A stretch of 64,000 bases of DNA from Roseobacter cerasinus (lineage in GTDB: Bacteria > Pseudomonadota > Alphaproteobacteria > Rhodobacterales > Rhodobacteraceae): NCBI RefSeq assembly GCF_009811755.1, contig NZ_BLIV01000001.1, positions 1 to 64,000 of the forward strand, in the 5' to 3' direction. Under the pieces are notes generated by a model. It had not been told where the DNA came from, made no database searches, and saw only the letters and a program-made list of their open reading frames with translations. Each line of letters opens with the position of its first letter. Within the stretch, counting starts at the first letter, position 1. This document shows, one piece after another, positions 1 to 7,870 of the stretch. A program made the position numbers and the translations under genes.

Positions 1-2
1 TG

Positions 3-275
3 CTCAGGTGGCAAGAGGAGCGCAAAGTCGATTGGCACTACATCGCACCAGGCAAACCCATGCAAAACGGTCTAGTCGAGAGCTTCAACGGGCGGATGCG
101 CGAGGAAGGCCTCAACGAACACCTGTTCCCGTCGCTCCGCCCTGCCTGCCGCTTAATTGCGGCATGGCGAAACGACTACAATCATCACCCCCCACACTCG
201 AGCCTCGACGGGCTCGCCCCACGGGAGTATCACAGACGGTCAAGAGAGGACCAAACCCTGAACAGAGCTAACTAA
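3..275 (+). CDS. IS3-family transposase (OrfB), C-terminal end only
   Basis: The reading frame is open from the window edge to the TAA at 273-275 and gives about 90 residues of an IS3-type DDE transposase. The segment W-H-Y-I-A-P-G-K-P followed by [15 protein letters not shown] holds the third catalytic acidic residue (E of VESFNGR) and the region leading to the C-terminal [14 protein letters not shown] motif, both typical of IS3 OrfB. The N-terminal part and OrfA lie outside the window, so I cannot tell whether the element is intact. An ATG at 60 is internal and not the true start. The element borders the AbiE defence genes, consistent with an accessory region. Confidence 0.88.
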   Translation, partial: LRWQEERKVDWHYIAPGKPMQNGLVESFNGRMREEGLNEHLFPSLRPACRLIAAWRNDYNHHPPHSSLDGLAPREYHRRSREDQTLNRAN

Positions 276-280
276 TAAAC

Positions 281-304
281 GCGGACTTCAAGGGCAGCAG
301 GTCA
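281..304. repeat. possible terminal inverted repeat of the IS3 element
   Basis: Six bases after the transposase stop, the minus strand reads TGACCTGCTGCCCTTGAAGT, which resembles the TGACCTGC(T/C)CCC ends of IS3-family elements. The other end is outside the window, so neither the match between ends nor a target duplication can be verified. Confidence 0.4.
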
Positions 305-520
305 ATGCGTCCGGTGTCCGCAGGTGGTGATTGATGAACAATCACCATTGGCCCGGTGAATAATTCTCGTAGCCTAAGGCAATAGATCGGGACTATCTTC
401 ATCGAATAAGTGCAGCGACCTAAGGTCGGCCCCGAACGCACTTGCACTAGCTTTGAGGTCAACCATAGCAGCACCTGACGTCCGCATGGCCCACTTCAAG
501 GGACTTCTCAAAAGGCCGGT

Positions 521-811
521 TCATGAGCCAAGCTCCAAGGTGGCCTGGCGATCTCCCCCAAAACGACCTTTGCGGGCTCCGCCTCGCACCTTCTTTGGAG
601 CTAGCGGCACCTTTGACATCACCTGGCGATAGTCGCCGCCAAGATCATTTACACCCGCTACAAGCACGGCAATGAGCCCCAGATGCGTCGGAAGCTCTCC
701 CGTTCGGGCATAGTTGGAGATCGAATTGGGATTCATGCCGACCAGTTCCGCGAAACCACGGACACTCAGTCCAGCCTTCCCAATTTCTGCTAGGAACTCC
801 GTATACTGCAT
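521..811 (-). CDS. small Xre-type helix-turn-helix protein
   Basis: A 96-residue protein starting at the ATG at 811 (M-Q-Y-T-E-F-L). Residues about 5-60 look like a single helix-turn-helix: a helix, then G-L-S-V-R-G-F-A-E-L-V-G-M-N-P-N-S-I-S-N-Y, the usual Xre/Cro recognition pattern. The C-terminus is basic (PKKVRGGARKGRFGG) and could contact DNA. The frame stays open upstream to 943, but that extension (ATG CGT CCA AGG and so on) is rich in R and S and overlaps the abiEii stop, so I prefer the internal start. It lies 128 nt downstream of abiEii on the same strand. A palindrome at 845-862 in the spacer suggests its own promoter and autoregulation. It may regulate the AbiE pair or be an orphan regulator; the target is unknown. 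Confidence 0.66.
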   Translation of the reverse strand: MQYTEFLAEIGKAGLSVRGFAELVGMNPNSISNYARTGELPTHLGLIAVLVAGVNDLGGDYRQVMSKVPLAPKKVRGGARKGRFGGDRQATLELGS

Positions 812-844
812 TTGACCCAATAACACATATTTTAATGTACTTAA

Positions 845-862
845 CCACATTATTTTATGTGG
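845..862. promoter_or_regulatory. palindromic operator candidate before the Xre gene
   Basis: CCACAT-TATTTT-ATGTGG is a perfect 6+6 inverted repeat with an AT-rich 6-nt centre, ending 33 nt upstream of the start codon at 811. It lies in a locally AT-rich stretch within otherwise GC-rich DNA. The position suits autorepression by the Xre-type protein; binding is inferred. Confidence 0.5.
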
Positions 863-939
863 GTAAAGCCTCGTGGCTGACTGCACGACCAGTCGCCTTG
901 GACGCATCGCACACGATGATTGGGCTGCTAAAGACCTAA

Positions 940-1821
940 TCATGAAGGCCGCCCGAGAAGTTCTGAGAGGCCTAGCTGCTCAGCAACTTCCCCGGTTCGC
1001 GCCCATCGCTGACCGGGCAGACGTTCGATCACTTTGATGAATACCCTGATGAAGGCCGCTCGCCCGGCGGCAGCATCCAGCGCATCGGCACGATCAGGTG
1101 TCAGCAGCGCGCGCATGTCACCCAGCAAGTCTGGCCGTGCGAACTTTGCCAGCATCCGCTGCTCAGCTTCTGCGCGGGAGATGGTCTGATCTTGCTGGCC
1201 AAGATACCGGACAAACAGTTCCACAACCCGATCGAGATTGAGATCGGGAAGCGCATCGAGCGCATGGTCAAGATCAAAAAGGTCGCGCCCTTTGTCGCGC
1301 TGCAACAAAGCCCGCAGTTTCGTCGCCAGCAGTTCTTCCGCGGAATAGGATGCGATGGTCGTATTTCCTGTGAACCACGGGTTCTCGACAGCGTATGGGA
1401 CCGAAACCGGCGGGTCGAAAGCCCCGATCTCAGCGATGTTGATTTCTACCTTCAACCGGATCTGCGCTTCAGGATCGTCCTCTGCCGGAACGCGAAAACG
1501 CAGCTTCGGTGCGACCTGGCTCGATGCAAAGTTCGCTTGTCCCAACCAAGGCTCAAGCACGTCTCGCATTGCATCAAGGATGGGGCCAATCGGTCCGGCC
1601 GTTGTGCGGACGAGATCAATGTCCTCCGAATAACGCAACGGCTCGGGGAAGATGACCTTGTTGAGGGCTGTGCCCCCTCGAAACCTTAGTTCGTCGCCCA
1701 GAAAATCGTGATTGAATATCTCGACGAGCGCGCGAGAGATAATCAAGTCCTGCTCGACTTGCCTTGGCTCGGCCCACGGCGCGATCAAGCTCCAAGCTGT
1801 GATGTTGGTTTCGGAGATCAT
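940..1821 (-). CDS. abiEii: AbiEii-type toxin, nucleotidyltransferase
   Basis: 293 residues with the AbiEii/AbiGii nucleotidyltransferase signatures: F-R-G-G-T-A-L-N-K at residues 47-55 and Y-S-E-D-I-D-L at 64-70, the GG-Tx and DxD elements of the polymerase-beta-like fold, plus the later EELLATKLRALLQRDKGRDLFDL block that is typical of the family. Members are toxins of AbiE systems, which act in phage abortive infection and plasmid stabilisation and transfer a nucleotide to an RNA substrate (in MenT relatives, tRNA acceptor ends). The start overlaps the last 4 nt of abiEi (ATGA), so the two genes are translationally coupled with the antitoxin first. No truncation is seen. Confidence 0.9.
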   Translation of the reverse strand: MISETNITAWSLIAPWAEPRQVEQDLIISRALVEIFNHDFLGDELRFRGGTALNKVIFPEPLRYSEDIDLVRTTAGPIGPILDAMRDVLEPWLGQANFASSQVAPKLRFRVPAEDDPEAQIRLKVEINIAEIGAFDPPVSVPYAVENPWFTGNTTIASYSAEELLATKLRALLQRDKGRDLFDLDHALDALPDLNLDRVVELFVRYLGQQDQTISRAEAEQRMLAKFARPDLLGDMRALLTPDRADALDAAAGRAAFIRVFIKVIERLPGQRWARTGEVAEQLGLSELLGRPS

Positions 1822-2642
1822 TGTTCATCGACTTCAATTGGGCGGCGGACAATGATGTGCCAACGTGCGTTTCGCTCTCGCTCATCGTAGGAGGTGACTG
1901 CGCTTGCTTCTCCAGGATCAAGCTCGACCCACGGTACATTGCCGTTTCGGATATGCCTCTCCAAACCGGACGCAATCTCAACATGTCCCAAATAGTCGAG
2001 AATGTAGCCGAGGCGTTGGACGACAGATCGCTCAAAACTCAGCGCGAGGACATCAAACTCGATCGGATCAATATGGACGGCAAGCTCATTGAGAACGCTC
2101 GCTGCATGATCGACGCCACCGCTCGCATGCGGATAGCGTATCAAATCCAATGCGGTGAGCGCTGGCGAAGACACCCGCATCGAGCCGGTGTCGGTCTTTC
2201 GTTGCTTAATGCCTTGCCCTACGCGTTCAATGTCCTTGCGGAAATAAAAAGCAAGCTTTGAACGTCCAGCCCTGATGGGTTTCCACTGCCGATCAGTGAC
2301 GACCTGGAACTCCATGACCGCTTGATGAGAAGCCCCATGGAGCTCTGCGGCTTTCAAAAGCGCCACATAGTAAGGTCGCCCCGCATCCTTCATCATAGCA
2401 TCGACGTACCAGGTTGGTGGTGGTGCACCCCACTTCAGATACCGTGTGGGCGTAATGACGTAGAAGCCTCGGCGCGGCGCAAAGAGATGCCCCCGCTTTT
2501 TGAGGCGCGCGGCCGCGTCGAGAAGCGCCCCATGGCTGACGCCCAACGCCTCTGCCGCCTCCTCGCGAGTGAAGCAGGTTCGGCCGCTGGATGCGAGCTC
2601 TTCAACATAGGTCGCCAAACTGGAGGTGCGCTGAGGTATCAT
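1818..2642 (-). CDS. abiEi: AbiEi-type antitoxin and transcriptional repressor
   Basis: 274 residues. An N-terminal winged-helix domain (about residues 8-75, with C-F-T-R-E-E-A-A-E-A-L-G-V-S as the helix-turn-helix and R-R-G-F-Y-V-I as the wing) precedes the AbiEi C-terminal antitoxin domain (A-L-D-L-I-R-Y-P-H-A-S-G-G around residue 165). Family members neutralise AbiEii without stable complex formation (type IV TA) and repress their own promoter by binding inverted repeats. It is the first gene of the pair and faces a divergent nuclease-like gene. The 92-bp divergent spacer contains inverted repeats suited to such binding. Confidence 0.9.
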   Translation of the reverse strand: MIPQRTSSLATYVEELASSGRTCFTREEAAEALGVSHGALLDAAARLKKRGHLFAPRRGFYVITPTRYLKWGAPPPTWYVDAMMKDAGRPYYVALLKAAELHGASHQAVMEFQVVTDRQWKPIRAGRSKLAFYFRKDIERVGQGIKQRKTDTGSMRVSSPALTALDLIRYPHASGGVDHAASVLNELAVHIDPIEFDVLALSFERSVVQRLGYILDYLGHVEIASGLERHIRNGNVPWVELDPGEASAVTSYDERERNARWHIIVRRPIEVDEQ

Positions 2643-2648
2643 ACTTAA

Positions 2649-2734
2649 AAATCCGCTCTATCCGCCGACTTTCTATTATGACATTACAATTTCGGCAAGC
2701 TCAATATGGCTAACTCCGCATCCGAAGCGGATTT
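2649..2734. promoter_or_regulatory. divergent promoter with inverted-repeat operators (abiE / nuclease gene)
   Basis: AAATCCGCT at 2649-2657 is mirrored by AGCGGATTT at 2726-2734, so a matched arm sits beside each divergent start. The right arm is also part of a tight palindrome, ATCCG-AAG-CGGAT, at 2720-2732, and a second TCCGC follows the left arm at about 2661-2665. AbiEi proteins are known to bind paired inverted repeats at their promoter, so this spacer may put both the TA pair and the divergent gene under AbiEi control. This is inferred from position and symmetry only. Confidence 0.55.
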
Positions 2735-2758
2735 ATGAATATGATTCTAGGTACGCAA

Positions 2759-3301
2759 ATGACGAAGACAGACGATAGCGACCGGCTGATTCAAGAGGTT
2801 CTCTCAGAGTTTGGTTGTGATGACGACCCGAAGAAAGTCGCCGACAAGGTCAAGCGGCTGGACCAAGGTCTGCCCACCGAAGACGAGTTTACGGCCATCT
2901 GCAGCTGGCTCGGCAAAGCGCGTCTCCTTCATAAACTCGATCAGCATCAGGCGCCTCCAAGTTCCCGCGACCTCTATCAAGTTCCCGACTTGTTGGCCGA
3001 GTTTGAACGTTCTGGCCCCGTCCTCATCGAAGTGAAGTCAAAGACGAAGCAGACGCTTTCTTTTACCCCGCAATATCTTGACCGGCTCCGCGCATACGCG
3101 GAACTCGTCAAGATGCCCCTGCTCATCGCCTGGAAGCACCACGGCATCTGGATGCTCTTTGATATTCAGCGCCTCACTAAAGCTCAGACAAACTTCAACA
3201 TCACGCTCGGCGACGCCATGAAAGAGAACCTGCTTGGTGTCCTTGCTGGCGATGTCGCTTACAAAATTGCGTCAGGTGCCGGGGTGCGCCTCAAACAATG
3301 A
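2759..3301 (+). CDS. PD-(D/E)XK nuclease-like protein, uncharacterised
   Basis: 180 residues from the ATG at 2759; another ATG lies upstream at 2735, but CTAGG at 2747-2751 suits the later start. Residues 75-93 carry the restriction-endonuclease-like core: V-P-D77-L, a hydrophobic strand, then I-E91-V-K93-S-K, i.e. PD...(D/E)XK with the expected spacing. After it come Q-Y-L-D-R-L-R-A-Y-A and a strand P-L-L-I-A-W-K, as in Hjc/type-II-like folds. The helical N-terminus is acidic. The gene is divergent from the AbiE pair and shares its operator region, so it may be a companion or an independent defence nuclease. No methyltransferase partner is visible. Its substrate is unknown. Confidence 0.7.
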   Translation: MTKTDDSDRLIQEVLSEFGCDDDPKKVADKVKRLDQGLPTEDEFTAICSWLGKARLLHKLDQHQAPPSSRDLYQVPDLLAEFERSGPVLIEVKSKTKQTLSFTPQYLDRLRAYAELVKMPLLIAWKHHGIWMLFDIQRLTKAQTNFNITLGDAMKENLLGVLAGDVAYKIASGAGVRLKQ

Positions 3302-3357
3302 GAGAATTTCACACGTCCAGCTGTCATGAAGGGCGATTGGATGCATTCAGGTTTTGT

Positions 3358-3373
3358 GGGGAAGGCCTTCCCC
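3358..3373. repeat. perfect 16-bp palindrome
   Basis: GGGGAAGG-CCTTCCCC is a perfect self-complementary 16-mer 57 nt after the nuclease-gene stop codon. No T-tract follows, so a factor-independent terminator is possible but not supported; a protein-binding site is equally likely. Confidence 0.5.
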
Positions 3374-3408
3374 TGCGGTCGAGCCTGTAGTCTCGCCCGA
3401 CCCCTTCT

Positions 3409-3423
3409 GCGGGGAGACCCCGC
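3409..3423. repeat. GC-rich hairpin
   Basis: GCGGGG-AGA-CCCCGC forms a 6-bp stem with a 3-nt loop, 35 nt from the preceding palindrome. On the minus strand it follows AAAGGAGGTG, which would be a strong Shine-Dalgarno sequence, but no convincing start codon or protein follows at suitable spacing. Function unknown. Confidence 0.45.
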
Positions 3424-3948
3424 AACACCTCCTTTAGAGTAAGAGGTCGTCGGCCGTCGCCGTGACGGGTTTGGAGGTCGAGAGAGAGGCTCTCGGACCG
3501 CCCGTCATGGAGAACAGCCATGACAGCAATCGAAATCATGAACGACCGCCCCGAGAGCGGCGGCTAGGGACACTAGCGCCTCTCTTACCGTGCCATCCGG
3601 CATCAATGCCCATATTGCTTTCCAAAGATCGTCGTTCTGCTGAGCTCCTGCAGCCGGTGTGTCTGGAAGCAGAACCGCGTCATGGATCCATTCTGCGTTC
3701 CCTCCACGGGTACGGCCAGCAGGTTTTCTGGACTGTCCTCTCTGCACGCGAAGAGAAGGTATGCAAGAACGAGCGGTGGCCATGCTTTAGAGCTACTTTT
3801 CATAACTACTGGTTGCTCACGCGATGATAGTTTGTGCCATTGGGCGCAATCTATCAGTCAAGTTGACGTCGTCAATTTTCTAGGCAGGCCAAATCACATT
3901 GAATGCGTCAGTAGAAACGGCATGCAGAGCTTGCAGTCATGCAAATGA

Positions 3949-4098
<150 letters not shown>

Positions 4099-4162
4099 TG
4101 ACCCGTTTGAACAGCGAATCCGACATCCGCTCAAGTCTTTGTTCCGCCTTTTCTTTCTTCCG

Positions 4163-4235
4163 GCACCCTCAACCGCTACTCGACCTGACATCCGCCTTCG
4201 GATGGCAGCGCTCTGTCCAGCCGAGCCAAGGGCCC
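4163..4235 (-). pseudogene. degenerate tRNA-Arg(CCG)-like sequence
   Basis: The minus strand has exactly the 73-nt spacing of a tRNA body. The D-arm GCTC-GGCTGGACA-GAGC differs from that of the neighbouring tRNA-Arg at 2 of 17 positions, and the anticodon arm CTGCC-ATCCGAA-GGCGG pairs fully with one wobble and presents CCG. The acceptor GGGCCCT pairs at six of seven positions (one G-U) with AGGGTGC. The T-arm is broken: AGGTC/GGTTG pairs only through three G-U wobbles and one C-G, the loop GAGTAGC lacks TTCRA, and no CCA is encoded. It lies 107 nt upstream of the intact tRNA. I read it as a decayed tRNA-Arg copy, perhaps a relic of an integration or duplication event. Confidence 0.6.
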
Positions 4236-4298
4236 ATCTGCGGGCGGTATAGCGGGACGACTGTCGCACCGCAACGGCAAAAGACCCCGGCGCGCAAG

Positions 4299-5519
4299 TC
4301 AGGCGAAGAGATCATGCGCCAGCTCCAGCGCTTCGACCAGCACATCGACCTCGGCCTTGGTGTTATAGAGCCCGAAAGACGCGCGGCAGCTCGCCGGAAT
4401 GCCCATATGCTCCATCAGCGGGCCGACGCAATGTTGGCCCGCGCGCACCGCCACCCCCTTCTTGTCGAGGATCGTCGAGATGTCATGGGCATGACCCGCG
4501 CCGTCCATAGTAAAGCTGAAGATCGCACTCTTGTCCGGTGTCGTACCTTGCACCTGCAGCCAGTTGAGCCCCGCCAACCGTTCCACCGTGTAATCGCGCA
4601 AGGTATCCTCATGGGCGGCGATGTTCTGCATCCCCAGGCCCATCATGTACTCCAGTGCCACCCCAAGCCCGATGGTCTGCACGATGCCCGGCGTGCCGGC
4701 CTCAAACTTCATCGGTGGATCGTTGTAGATGACGCCGTCCTTGCTGACCTCCTTGATCATATCGCCGCCGCCGATGAAGGGCTGCATCTCGGCCATGCGC
4801 TCGGGTTTGCAATAGATGGCGCCCGACCCCGAAGGCCCATAAAGCTTGTGGCCAGTGATGGCGTAGAAATCCGGGTCAATGTCCCGCAGATCCACGGGCT
4901 GATGCACCGCGGCCTGGCTGCCGTCGATCAGAACCGGGACACCCCGCGCATGCGCCTCGGTGCAGATCGTCTTCACATCCACCCGCGTGCCCAGCACGTT
5001 GGACAGATGCGTGACCGCAATCAGCTTCGTCTTCGGCGTGATCGCGTCAATCACCGCCTGCGGGTCGAGCGCGCCGGTGCTGTCCACATCGACCCACTTC
5101 AGCACCACGCCCTGCCGTTCGCGCAGGAAGTGCCAGGGGACGATATTGGCGTGATGCTCCATCACGCTGAGGATGATCTCATCGCCGGCCTGCATCCGCG
5201 GCATCGCCCAGCCGTAGGCGACCATATTGATGCCTTCGGTGGTGCCGGAGTTCAGCACGATCTCATCCTCCGACGCCGCATTGAGAAACCGCGCGATGAC
5301 CCCGCGCACGCTCTCATACTTCTCGGTCGCAACATTGGAAAGGTAATGCAAGCCTCTGTGAACATTCGCATATTCATGCGCATAGGCATTGGTGATGGCG
5401 TCGATCACCACCTGCGGTTTCTGCGCCGAGGCGCCGTTGTCGAGATAGATCAGCGGTTTGCCGTTCACCTCGCGGTGCAGTATCGGGAAATCCCCGCGGA
5501 TTTTTTCGACATCATACAT
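4299..5519 (-). CDS. sufS: SufS cysteine desulfurase
   Basis: 406 residues, the usual SufS length. It removes sulfur from L-cysteine with PLP and hands it to the SUF Fe-S scaffold. The PLP lysine is K225 in I-T-G-H-K-L-Y-G-P, and the persulfide cysteine is C364 in R-A-G-Q-H-C-V-G-P, both at the family's positions. The start M-Y-D-V-E-K-I-R-G matches SufS N-termini; the frame is open to 5549 but that extension is not needed. The start overlaps the upstream Yip1-like gene by 8 nt, so it is the last gene of the long suf run in this window. A pseudo-tRNA and tRNA-Arg follow on the same strand. Confidence 0.95.
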   Translation of the reverse strand: MYDVEKIRGDFPILHREVNGKPLIYLDNGASAQKPQVVIDAITNAYAHEYANVHRGLHYLSNVATEKYESVRGVIARFLNAASEDEIVLNSGTTEGINMVAYGWAMPRMQAGDEIILSVMEHHANIVPWHFLRERQGVVLKWVDVDSTGALDPQAVIDAITPKTKLIAVTHLSNVLGTRVDVKTICTEAHARGVPVLIDGSQAAVHQPVDLRDIDPDFYAITGHKLYGPSGSGAIYCKPERMAEMQPFIGGGDMIKEVSKDGVIYNDPPMKFEAGTPGIVQTIGLGVALEYMMGLGMQNIAAHEDTLRDYTVERLAGLNWLQVQGTTPDKSAIFSFTMDGAGHAHDISTILDKKGVAVRAGQHCVGPLMEHMGIPASCRASFGLYNTKAEVDVLVEALELAHDLFA

Positions 5520-6108
5520 TTGATGGCACTCCCAGGCCGTTGAGGCCAAGCATGGACAAGATCAGCGCAAGACCAACAGACATCGCCAGCCCGCCCATCA
5601 CGAGGACCAAAACCGCGCGGAGGAGCGAGTTGAGGTTTAGTCCAACACTTATGAAATTGACAAATACCCAAATCGTCGCCACGCCGACGAAGAGCACAAG
5701 AAAACTTGCCAGCACAGGCACCAGCAACATCGTAACTACGATCACAGCCTGCGCGCCGACCCGCAAAGTCTGCATCCAGACCAGCAAGGCCAGCAGATCG
5801 CTCATGTCTTCGGATCCGCCGAACGCCCGACCCGACCAAAACAGAGCATGAACGGTCAGAAAGAAACCACCTGCGACAATCATCAGCATTGTGAACGGGC
5901 TGGATATGAGGGCCTGCAACTGCTCCGGCACCGGCATGACCATATTGGAGAGGGTTGACATGAAGGTGCTAATAATGGCGATCAGCGCTGCCGCCATCCA
6001 CAGTACGGGTCTTGGAATTTGCCAGGCCATGATCTCCGCCGCTGCTGATTGGGGATCACGCAGGGTTTGCAAAGCCAGCTGCGGCCAGTTCACCGTTTCG
6101 GGGATCAT
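5512..6108 (-). CDS. Yip1-family-like membrane protein (second of two)
   Basis: 198 residues starting M-I-P-E-T-V-N-W. About five hydrophobic segments (near residues 35-58, 70-92, 110-130, 133-155 and 165-190) fit the Yip1/YIPF-type integral membrane fold. The bacterial function is unknown. The start overlaps the stop of the preceding Yip1-like gene (TGATG), and its own stop overlaps sufS by 8 nt, so all three are almost certainly cotranslated. A longer start at 6171 would run 60 nt into the previous gene and is less likely. Confidence 0.72.
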   Translation of the reverse strand: MIPETVNWPQLALQTLRDPQSAAAEIMAWQIPRPVLWMAAALIAIISTFMSTLSNMVMPVPEQLQALISSPFTMLMIVAGGFFLTVHALFWSGRAFGGSEDMSDLLALLVWMQTLRVGAQAVIVVTMLLVPVLASFLVLFVGVATIWVFVNFISVGLNLNSLLRAVLVLVMGGLAMSVGLALILSMLGLNGLGVPSNV

Positions 6109-6590
6109 CAGATGGGCCTCTCTGCTGCGATCAGCCCGCTGACCCAGAACCACATGAAGAGCAAAAACCACACAAGTCCGATCACTTGCAACTCCAATCC
6201 GGGCCCGATGAACCCGGCGATAAGCCCATTGAGCAGCATCACGGGTGAGGACGCCAGCAGCGCCCAGAAGAGCGCCAGCCGCGCGCCATAGTAACTGCCC
6301 TGCCCTCTAAGGAGCTTTGCCGCCAAATGGCTCAGCGCGGCAACGCAGTAGAGCAACAGTGGCGCAATGAAGACCCAGGCCATCAAAGATCCACCCAGCA
6401 GCATGTTCAGGTCTTGATCCCGCAGATGCGCCTCACGCGCCAGCCGGGGCATCTGCGCAATGAACACAACAACGCAGCCCGCCATGAGGTAGGCCAGCGC
6501 CCGATCTTCCCGTTGCCCAAGAGCCAGCAACCCGCGCAGCGTTTTGCCCGGGTTGCGATAGGTTGCCCTGATATTGCGCGTGACCGCCAT
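6108..6590 (-). CDS. Yip1-family-like membrane protein (first of two)
   Basis: 160 residues beginning M-A-V-T-R-N-I-R-A-T-Y-R-N-P, with an amphipathic N-terminus and then about four hydrophobic stretches (near residues 30-48, 65-90, 102-125, 130-155). Its resemblance to the next gene in length of spans and ordering suggests an old duplication or a paired complex. It overlaps the sufD stop by 1 nt. Inserted between sufD and sufS, it may anchor or support Fe-S assembly, but nothing in the sequence shows that directly. Confidence 0.7.
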   Translation of the reverse strand: MAVTRNIRATYRNPGKTLRGLLALGQREDRALAYLMAGCVVVFIAQMPRLAREAHLRDQDLNMLLGGSLMAWVFIAPLLLYCVAALSHLAAKLLRGQGSYYGARLALFWALLASSPVMLLNGLIAGFIGPGLELQVIGLVWFLLFMWFWVSGLIAAERPI

Positions 6591-7870
6591 CAGCTGCGGT
6601 GTCGTTCCAGCCAGGCGGAGAGCCGCGCGTTGATCTCTTCACGCAGGTCCTCGTTTTCGATCTCTTCAACCGCTTCTGCGAGGAAGGCGAGCGTCAGTAG
6701 ATCCGTCGCGGGGCCTTCCGGCACACCGCGCGAACGCAGGTAGAACAACGCATCCTCATCAATGGCCCCCGAAGTGGAGCCGTGCGAACAGGCCACATCA
6801 TCGGCATAGATCTCCAGCTCTGGCTTGGCCAGGAACTGGCTGTCCTCATCCAGCAACAGCGACTGGCTGATCTGATAGCCATCGGTTTTCTGGGCGTCTT
6901 TCTTCACAAGGATTTTCCCCTGGAAAACGCCCGTGGCGCCATTGCGCAGCACCTTCTTGAAGACCTGGCGGCTCTCGCAGCCCACCGCGTCATGAGTGAT
7001 GAACACCGTGTCGTCGTGGTGGAAATCACCATCGCCGACACACGCGCCCGCCACATGAGCCACGGCATCGTCACCGGTCAGCTCGATCACGCATTCATTG
7101 CGCGTCAGCACACCGTTTGCTGTGAGCGTGAAGGATTTGAACACCGACTCTGTCCCAAGCCGCGCAAAGATATGTGTGGCCGCGCGACGCTCGTGATCGC
7201 GCCCCTGCGCGCGCACGTGGTGGAAGGTGGCGTCATGGGCGACATCCACTTCCATGCACTTATTAAACCGCGCAGCAGCAGGCCCGTTCTCCAGCACAGT
7301 GACCTCGGCGCCCGCATCCAGCTTGATCACATGATGCAGGATTGCATCCGAGGTCTCGGAGCGGTGGTGGTACGTGAGGTTGATCGGCTTCGACGGTTTG
7401 CCCGTCACATGGATCAGCACGCCATCTGTCGCAAAGGCGGTGTTGAGCGCGGCCAGCGGGCGTTGCACCGGGTCCTGTCCCTTGGCCTCCAGCGCGCCAT
7501 AGAGATCGCGCGCCCAGTGGATGTCGGCGCTGGCCTCGGCCAAACGGTCGATCCTGATCCCTTCGAGGCTCAGATCATCCGAGGCCTCGGCATCAAAGAC
7601 CCCATCGACAAAGACGATGTTCAGCCGGTCCATCTCGCCAAAGATCGGCGCCTCGTCATTGTTGAAAAGCGCTGCTGGCACCGCGCCGGGCTGCGTCAGC
7701 GTGTCGGGGCGCGTGTATTTCCAATATTCATCCCGCCGCTCCGGCAGGTCCATCTGGCGGACACGCGACAGCGCGTCGCTGCGCGCCGCTTCCGACCAGC
7801 CGCCTGTCGGCAGGCTCATCTCGGCCAGCCGGGCGTCTGTCAGAGACAGGTTTTCCGCTACGTCACCCAT
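6590..7870 (-). CDS. sufD: SufD, Fe-S cluster assembly scaffold subunit
   Basis: 426 residues. The C-terminal SufBD beta-helix core is recognisable from V-F-Q-G-K-I-L-V-K-K-D-A-Q-K-T-D-G-Y-Q to A-C-S-H-G-S-T-S-G-A-I-D-E-D-A-L-F-Y-L-R-S-R-G. SufD pairs with SufB and the SufC ATPase as the SufBC2D scaffold in the cytoplasm and is linked to iron acquisition. It overlaps sufC (7870) and the first Yip1-like gene (6590) by single nucleotides, indicating strong translational coupling. Confidence 0.95.
   Translation of the reverse strand: MGDVAENLSLTDARLAEMSLPTGGWSEAARSDALSRVRQMDLPERRDEYWKYTRPDTLTQPGAVPAALFNNDEAPIFGEMDRLNIVFVDGVFDAEASDDLSLEGIRIDRLAEASADIHWARDLYGALEAKGQDPVQRPLAALNTAFATDGVLIHVTGKPSKPINLTYHHRSETSDAILHHVIKLDAGAEVTVLENGPAAARFNKCMEVDVAHDATFHHVRAQGRDHERRAATHIFARLGTESVFKSFTLTANGVLTRNECVIELTGDDAVAHVAGACVGDGDFHHDDTVFITHDAVGCESRQVFKKVLRNGATGVFQGKILVKKDAQKTDGYQISQSLLLDEDSQFLAKPELEIYADDVACSHGSTSGAIDEDALFYLRSRGVPEGPATDLLTLAFLAEAVEEIENEDLREEINARLSAWLERHRS

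Noticed and set aside
3505-3783. A 92-codon minus-strand frame with a protein-like C-terminus
   Set aside because: No ribosome-binding site or family recognised; only the last 40 residues look convincing. Mentioned as a possible relic but not called.
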